Shown here piece after piece: positions 25,169-35,900 of a DNA stretch of 64,000 bases. Origin of the DNA: Euwallacea fornicatus (Eukaryota; Arthropoda; Insecta; Coleoptera; Curculionidae). The notes beneath the pieces were generated by a model that was not told where the DNA came from, made no database searches, and worked only from the letters and a program-made list of their open reading frames with translations. The first letter of the stretch is position 1, and every line of letters begins with the position of its first letter. A program made the translations under genes and the position numbers. Location: positions 3,604,501-3,668,500 of the forward strand of contig NC_089557.1 in NCBI RefSeq assembly GCF_040115645.1, written 5' to 3'.

Positions 25169-26753
25169 CAGTGGTGAACATAAGTACGGAGACATTTATA
25201 ATTTCTATTTCATATCTGATAATGTAAACATTTTTTTATCTTATGGTCACTATGCCAATAGCGCATGTCATAACACACATTATTAACACTAAAACGCGTT
25301 TATGCAATTTATTGGTAAGTTGTTTTTTTTTTAATTGACCAAATGTGGTTCGAACAAAATTTACGGAAACATTTTCGTAATAACATAAAAAATATTAAAG
25401 CTTGAAAAAAATAATAAGTCTTTAACGTTATATTTAATATTTCGGTGGATAGCCTCTTGCCTCAATCACTGGTCGACATCTTCTGCCCATTGAGTCTACG
25501 AGCCTTGCGCAAAAGTCAGGTGGGATTAGTCCCCATTCTTCGTCCGATGCGTTCCACAAATCGGCCCTGTTCTTAATGTTCCTTTTCCCAATTTATTTAT
25601 CCAAATAGTTCCAAAGGTTCTCTATTGGGTTCAAATCAGGTGATTGTGAAGGCCAACTCATCGTGCGGATTTTTTGTTCGGAAAACCAATTCTTCACCAA
25701 ACGAGATGTGTGCTTCGGATCGTTGTCTTGTTGGAAAATCCGCATCAATGGCAGCTGATCATATTCATATGGTATCAAATTGGTTTTCAATATTTGAACA
25801 TACAATTGAGCATCCATTCGGCCATCAATCTTTGTCGAAGGACCCGTGCCAGACCGTCGAAAACAGCCCCACACCATCACGTTGCTACCTCGATGCTCAA
25901 CAGTAGGCACTAGGTACTTGGGGTCGTATCTTTGACCAACAGGTCTTCTTACGTAGCCAGTAGAATCCATGCCAAACAGGTTAAATTTGCTTTCGTCACT
26001 AAAGACAATCGTAGACCATTGATTTGTTGTCCAGTCCTTATGTTCTCTAGCAAATTTTAATCTGGCTTCTATGTGCCGCTTTGTACGAAGAGGTTTTTTA
26101 ACCGCACGCCTGCCATGAAGGTTTTCTGACAAAAGACGACGTCTAATGGTCATGTCTGACACCACTACATCCTGATATTCTTCTTTTGGTTCCTTGTTTA
26201 TATGAACGGCAGTTTTCTTGGGATCACTTCTTGCCTTTCGAATGATGATTTTATCCAGTCTCCTATTTGTTCTTCGTGGTCTCCCTATTTTCAAAGCCGG
26301 ATATACAGTATCTCTTCTTAAAAATTTATTGACAATTTTGCTAACAGTTCCTCGGTGCATGTTAAGTGACTTTGCTATGTCAATTTGTTTTATTCCTCTT
26401 TGGTACAGCAATATAATTTTCTTCTTCAAATCAGAACTGAAATATTTGCACAGGGGGATTTTAATTAATGAACGTTACTTTAAATTTTGTTGAAAGATGC
26501 CAAATAACTGCTTACTAACTTCAATACCACACTCTAAAGCCGAATGATAAAATGTTTCCATACTTATGGAAAGGACCAAACGACTTATTCGAAAAATTTA
26601 ATGGAGGCGAAAGTAGGTAAGGGTCCCAATATTTATAAACGAAATTCTTAAGGCATTTGAGAATACACTACAACTTTATTTTATTGTTCATATACAGGGT
26701 GTTAGTAAATATTTTGGATTAAGGAAATGTTTCCATACTTATGTTCACCACTG
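25169..26753 (-). mobile_element. Tc1-like transposon inserted in the older element
   Basis: It is 1585 bp between TA at 25167-25168 and TA at 26754-26755. The ends read CAGTGGTGAACATAAGTACG on the left and CAGTGGTGAACATAAGTATG on the right (reverse strand). Inner copies of the same motif lie at 25352-25373 and about 26549-26573, roughly 175-177 bp from the outer ones. It interrupts the N-terminal coding part of the outer element, so it is younger. The TIR start CAGTGGTG and the CATAAGTA core are shared with the element at 7568-9096, so the two are related families. Confidence 0.92.
25434..26453 (-). pseudogene. Tc1-type transposase (DD34E), one internal stop
   Basis: The minus strand gives a nearly complete transposase of about 340 codons. 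It has an N-terminal HTH (DIAKSLNMHRGTVSKIVNKF), GRPRRT, a second HTH (VVVSDMTIRRRL), then VFSDESKFNLFG, QQDNDPKHTS and PSQSPDLNPIENLW. Thirty-four residues separate the second D and the E. After NLWNYLDK a TAA at 25593-25595 interrupts the frame. The C-terminus then continues in the same frame (IGKRNIKNRADLWNASDEEW, later GRRCRPVIEARGYPPKY) to a TAA at 25434-25436. No ATG precedes the first HTH: the expected start position reads CTG near 26453. Two point changes therefore seem enough to explain its loss, implying a fairly recent copy. Confidence 0.9.
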
Positions 26754-27903
26754 TATGTAACACATATCGACGAATAGAGCAAATAGTTTAAAAGGAGTTT
26801 TGCAACTGTTCAGAGCGTTATTAAAAAAATTCAAAAGTGAAAATTCCGCCGTTAATCGCAAGCGAACAGGTCGATAAAAAAAGACGATTTTTAGAGAAGA
26901 AAGGAAAAATTGTAGAGAAAGTCCAACAGGATCCAGGGATAATTGGTCCAAATATGGCTGCAGACATTGAAGAGACGTTGTCAAAAACAGTAAACCCCGA
27001 TACTGTCCGAAGGGTAATAAAAAAGTTTTCACCAGTCGCTAGAAGAAATCTATTATTGATGAAAGCAGTATACCGTATGCTCCATCAGATTTTTGAGATA
27101 GCGTCTTAATTCGTGACGTAAGTTTATTTAACGCAGTATGTATTTCGTTGAAATGACCACCAGCTACGCTCGAAGGTGGTTCTTGCATGGTCTGGGGGGC
27201 TGCATGGCTGCCAACGGCGTGGGAAACTTGATGATTATTCCAGGAACCATCGATGAAATGGTTTATTTGAATACTCTCAAAAACAGACCGAAACAGAGTG
27301 CTTAAAAAGTAAACGTGCACGGATTTTATTCATTTTACTGAGATAATGACACCGAATATTTCGGCGAAAGTTAGTCAGGAATGGCTCCTATGCGACATAC
27401 CAAAAACTGTTTAGCATTCGTTCCAGTCATCACACATCAATCCCATAGAAAGTTTATGGTATGAATTAGAGAAACGAATCAGAAAACGTGAAATAAGCAA
27501 AAAAAGTGACTTGGAATGAATTATTGCAAGAAGAATGGTTGAAAATTGATCCCTCTGTAACCCGAAGCTTTGAACGATGGACCTTGAAGCTAGGGGCCAT
27601 GCCAGAAAATACAGCAGACGCTCGATAACGTAAATATGGGATAACTAAAACTTGCGCTAATGTAAACACATACTTCGTTCTATAGCATCAAACGGAACAC
27701 GCGATAATGTAAACAATGTATACGCTCGATGACGTAAACAACTTTTTGCGACGGTGAATCGCCGATTTATGTTGGGGATTCACCTTTGCAAGAAAGTACG
27801 ACAAACCTGGCAAACCAAGCCAGTCGTAGATGGTGTTTAGAACACGTTTATACATACGTTATAACAACCAATACATTGCATGCGTTAATACATTTTTACG
27901 ATC

Positions 27904-29555
27904 ATGGCATCCATGTCGTATAAAAGAAAATGTTTAAAATTAAGTGAGAAAGTGAAAATTATAGAAGAAGTTTCATTAGGCGCTGGAGTAACACAATTAG
28001 CAAAAAAATATGGTGTATCAAAAGCAACAATTTGCAAAATTAAGCGCATGAAAAGACAACTTTTACAAAGAACGTGCAATACATTTGGAGGACCGGGAAA
28101 TAGAAGAACTTTAAAAAATGCAAAGGCACCCAAAATGGAAAATTCTCTGTATAAGTGGTTTTTACAACAGCGGGAAAATCATGTTCCAATTAGTGGCGAA
28201 ATACTTAAAGAGAGAGCTAAATTGTTAAATCAAAAACTGAAAGAAACTGAAAATTTCGTTGCTAGTGATGGCTGGCTGCAACGATTCAAAGGAAGATATG
28301 GAATTCGACTGTTATCTATATCTGGTGAAAAATTATCAGCACAACCACAATTAGTACAACCATTTAAAGAAAAATTGATAAAAATCATTAAAGAGTTAGA
28401 TTTAAGAATGGAACAAATTTACAACGCAGATGAAAGTGGTCTTTATTGGAAAATGTTACCAGAGAAAACTTACGCTGCATCATATGAAAAATCTGCTCCG
28501 GGTATAAAAACAGAAAAACAACGAATAACGTTTTTGGCCTGTACTAATGCTAATGGTTCACACAAGATAAAACCATTGGTAATAGGAAAAGCACAAAATC
28601 CACGATCATTTAAAAATTTTAAAGTTCCTGTTGATTATGACTGTTCAAAAACCGCCTGGATGACTAGCGGTATATTCCTGAAATGGTTTCATAAGCGCTT
28701 TGTTCCTCAGGTATAACAATAAACAAACACAAATGATCTGTGCATAATTTAAAGATGTTTTTCAATTTGTAGGTAAAAAATTTCCTAAAAGAACAGAAGC
28801 TTCCAATAAAAGCGTTATTACTATTGGATAATGCACCATGTCATCCTCCAGAACAACAACTGAGGAGCAGAGATGGGTCAATTTTTGTTATGTACATGCC
28901 TCCTAACGTAACATCAATAATTCAACCAATGGACCAGAATATAATAAGACTAACAAAATTGTACTATCGAAAGTTTTTACTTTCATCTGTTTTGTCTAAG
29001 AATCCTCAAAACATATCTGATGCTTTAAAAAAAGTAACATTAAGAGAAGCTGTCACAGATTTACATATGGCCTGGAGTGAACTTAATCAGGAAACTATTG
29101 CAAAATGTTGGAATAAGCTGTTTAGTACCAATGATGAAGATAATGAAGAAGAGAATGTTCCCTTAAGTGTAATTAGAGAACGTTTGCTATCCAGCGTTGA
29201 CTCTATTGTCAATAGTGCATCATTGGATGTTGTTAATTTATTGAAAGTAGTGAATCCTAACACTGTTTGTACCTCAGCTGATATTAATATTTGGAACGAG
29301 GACAAACTAACGAATGATGCTACTAAAGATGAGAACAGTGAGAATGATGAAGACGATTCCATTGAAGCAAAAAGTTTGGTGACTGATGCCCAAGCTGTAC
29401 ATATATTTAATGAAGCTTTAGATTGGGCTGAAAGAAAAGAAGTGTCATACGCGGATATTTTAGTTCTTCGTAAATTACGGGCTCAGGCATTGGAAGATAA
29501 TGCTAATCGCAAATTTACGCAGACTAAAATTGCTGATTATTTTTCTTCTAATTAA
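27904..29555 (+). CDS. pogo/Tigger-type DDE transposase, one intron
   Basis: Two exons, 27904-28710 and 28773-29555, are joined over a 62-bp intron (GTATAA to TTTGTAG, phase 0) and give 529 aa without stops. Residues about 5-60 form a Psq/CENP-B-type HTH (KVKIIEEVSLGAGVTQLAKK, YGVSKATICKIKR). Residues about 75-145 are a second CENP-B-like DNA-binding part ending FVASDGWLQRFKGRYGIR. The DDE_1 domain follows: D176 in YNADESGLYW, D288 in LLLDNAPCHP and D323 in IIQPMDQN, with 34 residues between the last two (DDxD type). The acidic C-terminal part is typical of Tigger/Jerky-like proteins. Such enzymes cut and paste DNA at TA sites. An AATAAA lies at 29573. Every key residue seen is present, so it could be active. 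Confidence 0.9.
28711..28772 (+). other. 62-bp intron in the pogo-type transposase gene
   Basis: It begins GTATAACAAT after CCTCAG and ends TTTTCAATTTGTAG. Removing it restores VPQ-VKNFLKEQK and brings the second catalytic aspartate into frame. The unspliced frame would stop at once (GTATAA), before D288. Confidence 0.8.
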
Positions 29556-29973
29556 TAACTACTTATTACTACAATAAAAGAATATTTGTTAATTTTTTAT
29601 AGGTATGTTAGTATTAAACGTTTCTTTCAATAAATCTTTGAATTTTTAAATTACGTTCGCTAATGGAAACATTTCGATAATGTGAACCACACTTGGTTTT
29701 AATTAGTTCACATTATCGAACGTCTGCTGTATTAACGTTATTCACAACGAATAACGCCTTTCGCGGTCTAATTCTACGAAATGTTTGTAAACAGTTTGCA
29801 ATAGCATTTATAAACAATATGATTTAGTAAAAAAAATTATTATAGGTTAGTTGTTCGCATACTGCCATTTAGAACTAAAGTAATTAGAGAATGTTACAAT
29901 ATACTGGCCGTACTGCTATTTAATTTGATTTAACAACGCTACGGGTGTATAAATAATTTTTCTGGTCTCTCTC

Positions 29974-32900
29974 TAGTTTCACTTTCAGAGGTTCCTCCGA
30001 GCGGCAAATCACTCTTATATGACAAATGGCTATGAGAATCATATGGCAAAAGTGCGAGTCAACCGATTGACCTTCGAAGACCGATTCAACGGCGATTGCT
30101 GACTACCGTCTTTGCGCCTTCCACTCCAAATTATTGTCAGCATAATCTGCATATCAGACATACTATCATAACTTGAGTTCCCCATTACAGGCATTCTGTT
30201 AAATTCAAGAGACAATGCTGTATGTGTATATTAAGCCATTAAAATTAATTGGCCTAGATATTTGCAGGCTGCACCGTTTACTTGTATCAAACAGTGTTCC
30301 CCGAACGGATCCGGATCACCAACAATAATACAAGTTTCGATGCATTATGCAATAATAATTGTTAGCGTCTGCTGTTCCCGATAGGGAGCTAATATTTCAG
30401 ATCTCTATGACGTAGAATACACGGTTGTAATTTGCAATAACTGCTTTTATCTCGTTCTGTATGGGAACACACCTATATCTTTGCCGATGCCAATTACCAG
30501 CTGGATGTATGGAAGTGGAGAGTTTTAATTGAACAGCTACAAATCACCAGCCAGCACCAATCGAAAGTTCTTCATTTTGAACAAATCCCCAGGATTGGTT
30601 GTCATAGTGAAATTTCAGTTATTAACAACTCTCTTTACACCATGCATTACATGCACGAGTGCTTCAATTATTGTACAATTATCCACCGGTTTCTTGTTTC
30701 CATTTTGTATACCGCAATGCAAACGACGCGTAAGACCTCACTCGAATAGAGATCCGGGACAAGGTGCTTCGATACTCGATTTGCACGCTAAATTATAAAA
30801 ATAATAGGACGATGGAATTGTAGTGATCTTGAATTAAGCTGCGATGAAAAGAAAACAATACGAAAATTGTTACGTTGTTTGGTAGGTGAGGATCTGTTGA
30901 GATGATCCAATGGCGTCATGGAATGAGCGCGATCATAAGAACGAGAAGAGAATTCCCAGAGAAAAGATTTGTAAAAAAGGCCAAGAACTCGGTGCTTTAA
31001 CCCGTAGAGACATCCGAGTCGATTTTCATAGGGCACACTGTCACTCACGAACGATGTTCTTTGAAAACTTGCTCCGAAAAAAGCATCAAAAAATTGCAGG
31101 TCCTGGGTCCTGGTTTGTTGGTTTCACCCAAGTGAACTCACAGAATTTCCACTTTTGCCTTGGATTTGAGAATTATCGGCTGTCAAATCCGCAAGTTGAA
31201 AGCAGCTATTTTGTCCTCGAATCGCGAAAAAATCTAGCCTGAACAAGCAGAAAAAGCAGGAAATTTACAGTAAGAATAATTCAAATACGGGCTCGTTCAC
31301 GTGAATCATTATCGCGATGGCTACATCATCGTTTTGTATGTAAATTTTTTTAAAATTCATTTAAAGTATTTAAGCAATAACCTAATCTCAAACTATCGAA
31401 ATCAAACCGACTTACGATAAAATATTCCGCCCTCGTACCTGTTTCTTGCTACGCCACTGCTGGCAAGTATTATAACCTGAACCGCCATGGAATTCCCATC
31501 ACCTAGAATTCACATAATCCTCCAAGATCAAAGAGCTTCCACACAGCTTCTCCCATAGTGCAATAAATTATTATGGTAAGCAAAAGTATCGAAACAGACC
31601 TTAAATGAATGGGCATATAAACTAGTCGAAACGTGAAGTAGCTGCAATTAAGTTTCCTTGAATTTGAAGATTTTTAATCTAGTACTATGTATTTTACGAG
31701 TGTGCAGAAAATGTTCATTTAGAGCGGAAATTCGCATTTTCGTAGATTTAACCGCTGGCAATATCACATAATTATTTCAGGGCGGATTACAAGCCATCCT
31801 CCTAATTAGGATAAAACTCCTGTTTTTATCCCTCAACATCTCCCAGGGGGTATCATTGGGCTTTACTAATTTAGCCAAAAATTGGATTAAATTTTGGCTT
31901 TGTGGCGGTTATTATGGTTTATTAGATTATCTGTTTTTACGGGCGAGGACTACAAGGAACAGTGGCGTAACCGAAGCGTACCTTCTCTTTGCGATTCTTC
32001 ATTCAATCTACCAACATGAAAATCCGAGTTCAATTTTAACTCGAACCTGTTAATTATAAGATCAACTTGTCAGCTGGAATGATTAATATGGCCGCCAGTA
32101 GCTATACATTAACACGACAAGCTACCTATTAAATTGCTCTTTATTCCTAAACAGTGCGAATTGAAAAAAAAAACGTATAATCTTGAGGTTGTCAACGTGT
32201 TTTTAATTTTTTTTGTAAATAATTAATAAGTACTGAACAGGATTTTCATCTTACAAAATATATCGATGGATGAGTAACCCGAGGCAGAGGCGTACCTAGC
32301 GGTGTTAATAAACGGGGGGAGGATCTCATTTTTGGTCTTTATCTAATGTCCCACGATGAATGACAAGTACGTGGCCAAGGAGCAGTTGACTTGTACACAG
32401 GTATAAACGACGACAATGTGGCGCAGTGGTGAAAATTGCAAATTTTGATAATCAAATAACGTTTTTGGGGCCGATAATTTTAGGTCGATTAAAAGTCAAA
32501 TTGTACTTTGTTCGGTGTTGCTTTTATTTCGAAGTTTGAAGTTGTGCGTGAATGTGGATCGAAGTGTGAACAACCGTAAGTGTAACACTTACACATAAAA
32601 ACTCCGAGGAAATTACGTCAAACAATAGCAAGGACAGTCCAAGAAATTAACCGCTTTCGTCTTGGCCAACCTAAAAATTCCCACGGTTAGCCACAAACTC
32701 CCATCAAGTAACTGTAATCTATTGTGTCGAATTATTGACACAAGAATTTACTACATTCTCGGAAACCAATTCTTGCGATGTAAACACAATGACAACTACA
32801 TCCATTCTCTAGATGAGGCGCAATTTCTACAGCCTCTGCTTTAATAATCTTTGGTCACTACGTATGCAAATTACTATTACAGGGTGAATTATCTATAATT

Positions 32901-35900
32901 GTGAGACCAGGAATGAGTATGACAGTCGCATTTGTCAGCCTTAAGGCTTTGGTGCAATGCTCAAACGTCTCGTGTGTAAATTCCAATAATAATAGAATGG
33001 AAGACTTTGAGAATACGTTTTATTTGTCTTTTGCCTCGAGTGGTATTCACACTTGAAGAACTTATTACATTGTTCCTTTGTGATTTTCGACGTGAGCTTT
33101 TATATGTATAGAGTGTCCCAATGATTGTGGCGGTTTGAAATTAGAAAACGATTTATTTAAAAATAAAGGACCCCCCCCCCCCCTACGATTCGGTATTGAG
33201 ATTCCTGGACATACCACACAATTTTAGATTCTTACCCCTTAATAACAGTTGGTCATATTAAACGTTACTTCTATAATTTTTGCATAAGGCTGCATTGCAA
33301 CATTGTAGCAACCGAGGTGAATTTTTTATGATGTCAAGGAATTTCGGAATGAATCATTTCATAAGAATTGGGCACAAGCAATAAAATTTGCAGGTGCGTT
33401 GCTCAGCAAACAGTGTTGTAGTGGAGCCCCATCGCGAGAAGGCCCACCGCTAAGGCTTTATAAAAAAAGTTGGAAAATGTCTCAGGTGTCTCTTAAAATA
33501 TCTCTCTTTTACGTGTTTTATACAAACGGTAAAAGTTGCAAATGCTTTGATAAATATACAGTGGCGTAATGATACTCCGTTAGAAGATGAAAGTTGCAAT
33601 TTCAGAACTTAAAAATCAAAGCAACATTTTGCGCAACTGTAACAACCTAAGTCCTACCCTGGAAGTTTATAGATTGTTTGTAAACGTCGCTGTCGAATTT
33701 AACTAATTAACCTTCCTTTGCATATAAAAGTAGGAAAATTGATTAATGCTCGTGTATGTTTTACGTGCCAATCACTTGCAACTCTTGGGGAATGCCCGAT
33801 AAAATGTCTTTATTCACAGGACCGGCCCAGGAACCAATTGCTTTTCGATAAATTGCTAAACATAAAACATCTACCTGCAAGAACCAGGTATTAAATGGCT
33901 CTTACGTTGTAACCCAAAAACAGTTGTAAGGCAACGATTTGTGGTCCTTCTTATGACGAATTCTACTTGTTTTTCATTGAACTATACATTACGCCATTAT
34001 AGGAAGTAGGTTCTTGTGGACGACTTAAAACTGTAAATGAAATCAGTTAATGGGAAAATAATCAATGTGCCTTAGGTTATTGAAGGAAATGAATTTGTCC
34101 AGTTACACAGCTGTAATCAAAGAGCCATTAAAGCCATTTTCTTCCATATGGACTCTAATAAACACCATTCTAGCATAAAGGCTTCAATTTAAAATCGATA
34201 GTTGGTATAAATAGAAGTTCGCTTTAAATTATAACCACTCCTGCGTACCAGGGTGAGCATCGCAAAGGAAGAGGTGCCTGTCAATAAATTTGAAAAGCTC
34301 CTCTTTCTTTCAGAATTATTCCCCTTTGATCGAAATAGGTCCCTGGGAGACAGACACTTGACCTTTTTCGAGACGCAAAAGGCAGATTCAGAGACCGAGG
34401 CCCTATGGGTTTTTAATGATGTCTCAAGAAATATTTTCCGATGCCTCAGACCTCAAGGGTTTCTAGGCGCGATGTTAATTCCACTTCGACCCTTTATCGG
34501 TATGACAAGGACACACGCCCGCATTGAAAAATCCACAGTGGAACGATCTTATGCAACTTCTGAGAAGAAATTACTTATGCACTCTTTGCGAGCAATAACA
34601 GTCCTGACTTCACAAGAAATTATACTTGAAACGTACTGTTAATTGCTTGGCAATCAATTATTCTAAATAAGCGGGGAGTAGAATGAGTTTAATTATGGAA
34701 CAATGGATTAGTTACTAGTTTAGTTAATCTAATTTAAGACTTTAATACGTTGCAAGATCAAACACTACATAAGAAAAGACAAATGCTTAGGCACTTCTTT
34801 GTTTTCAAAGAAAATTCGACAAAGAGCTACGAAAGCGAACAAAGCGCACTATGTTTCTGAGATTATCAAATAAGCCCCCATATCTGATAAGCCTCAAGGG
34901 CTTGGTTTTATGGCCGTATTAAGACAACGCTCTGGCACTTACAAAACATTTCATTGTGTGTTGTTTCACATGTCAAGTGGCCTCTTCAGGGATTCTAAAT
35001 GGGATAAGAACCTGCTTCAATTTAAAAGCTCCTTTCAGTGCAACTTTCTTCGGATTCGTAATTTTTGAAGTTATGGTATAATTTAAGTCGTTACATGTAT
35101 AACATTTCTTGACACCTTGTCCGCATAGTGAAAACTCGTCCACAGCGGCAGTACATTACTGAATTATTAACTGTCTCGCTTTCATTTCGCAGCGTAATTT
35201 AGTAAAAAGTTCTTAATGGTTACTCTGCATATTAGAGGTACGTTCGACCATCAGATAATGGCCGGAGAAATTTGTTTATTAGATTATTTAAGTTTCTATT
35301 AATGTTTTATTTCGTGTAAAAAGTGTCGTAAAGAGAAAATTTCGTTTTTTTTTCGCGTGAGTAATGGCAATATTAATTAACCTTTATTTCCTGGAACATA
35401 AGTAAGGCAAGGAAAGTGTACATTATACTAGCAGTTTTTGGAACTTTTGAAGAATGTCGCTACATTTTTAAAACTTCGTTTTTCGCGTAAATCGAGTAAT
35501 CCCATATCGATCTGGGAGGTCTCTGTTGAGGGCCCACAGTTTTGGTAATGTAGTTGAACGGACTCGTTTACAGGCACTTACAAAATTAAGAAAATAAAAT
35601 AGACTCGTATTTCCGAGACTTAAAAAGACATCCCTATCACGACCTGTTTGCGTAGCCTTGCAAACTCCCCGGCAAAAACACTATTATGGGAATTAAAATG
35701 TCTTTTTAATGACTTTTATATTGATTGGAAAGTTACTGAAATTGACACAGATGAAAACGGTAATCGTTTCACTAATCAATATTTTCTCGGCATATATATA
35801 TATATGTCTATGTTTGCCACGATTTTCGACCTGTTCGACAGGGAAGTGGGAACGCAGCGACTTGTGTTAATTTCAGAAAACATCCCATATGACAGGCTTT

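Larger units (their letters stand above)
25100..27610 (+). pseudogene. decayed transposase of the outer Tc1-like element
   Basis: Before the first insert, codons such as ETTVAEGEMIIRS resemble the N-terminal helix of a Tc1-like transposase. After the insert, the + strand reads AVNRKRTGR, then IVEKVQQDPGIIGPNMAADI and SKTVNPDTVRRVIKK. After several frameshifts come DND (second catalytic aspartate region), SHINPIESLWYELEKRIRK in mixed frames, and a C-terminal GAMPENTADAR interrupted at 27611 by the pogo-like insert. Stops and frame changes are numerous, so this is the oldest element of the nest. Confidence 0.7.
27612..29729 (+). mobile_element. pogo/Tigger-like transposon, apparently intact
   Basis: It is 2118 bp between TA at 27610-27611 and TA at 29730-29731. 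Ends read CAGCAGACGCTCGATAACGT on the left and CAGCAGACGTTCGATAATGT on the right (reverse strand). The motif CGATAAYGTAAAC recurs in the left subterminal region (27621, 27654, 27699, 27724) and near the right end (about 29673 and 29706, inverted at 29652). It is inserted in the C-terminal coding part of the outer Tc1-like relic. It is the best preserved element in the window. Confidence 0.92.
24736..29973 (+). mobile_element. old Tc1-like element with long TIRs, split by two later insertions
   Basis: Left end 24736-24955 and right end about 29748-29973 are inverted copies over about 220 bp. Both carry TATTTATACACCCGT near the tip and matching blocks inward. The GCAAAAG motif recurs about 196 bp inside the left end, an IR/DR layout. 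Without the two inserts the element is about 1.53 kb, a normal Tc1 size. TA sits at both outer edges. Its transposase is heavily decayed (see 25100-27610). The nest lies in the long intron of the host gene, in the same orientation as that gene. Confidence 0.8.

Noticed and set aside
34253..34642. 129-codon open frame in the host intron
   Set aside because: It starts with GTG, has no recognisable domain, no splice or promoter context, and a composition like its surroundings.
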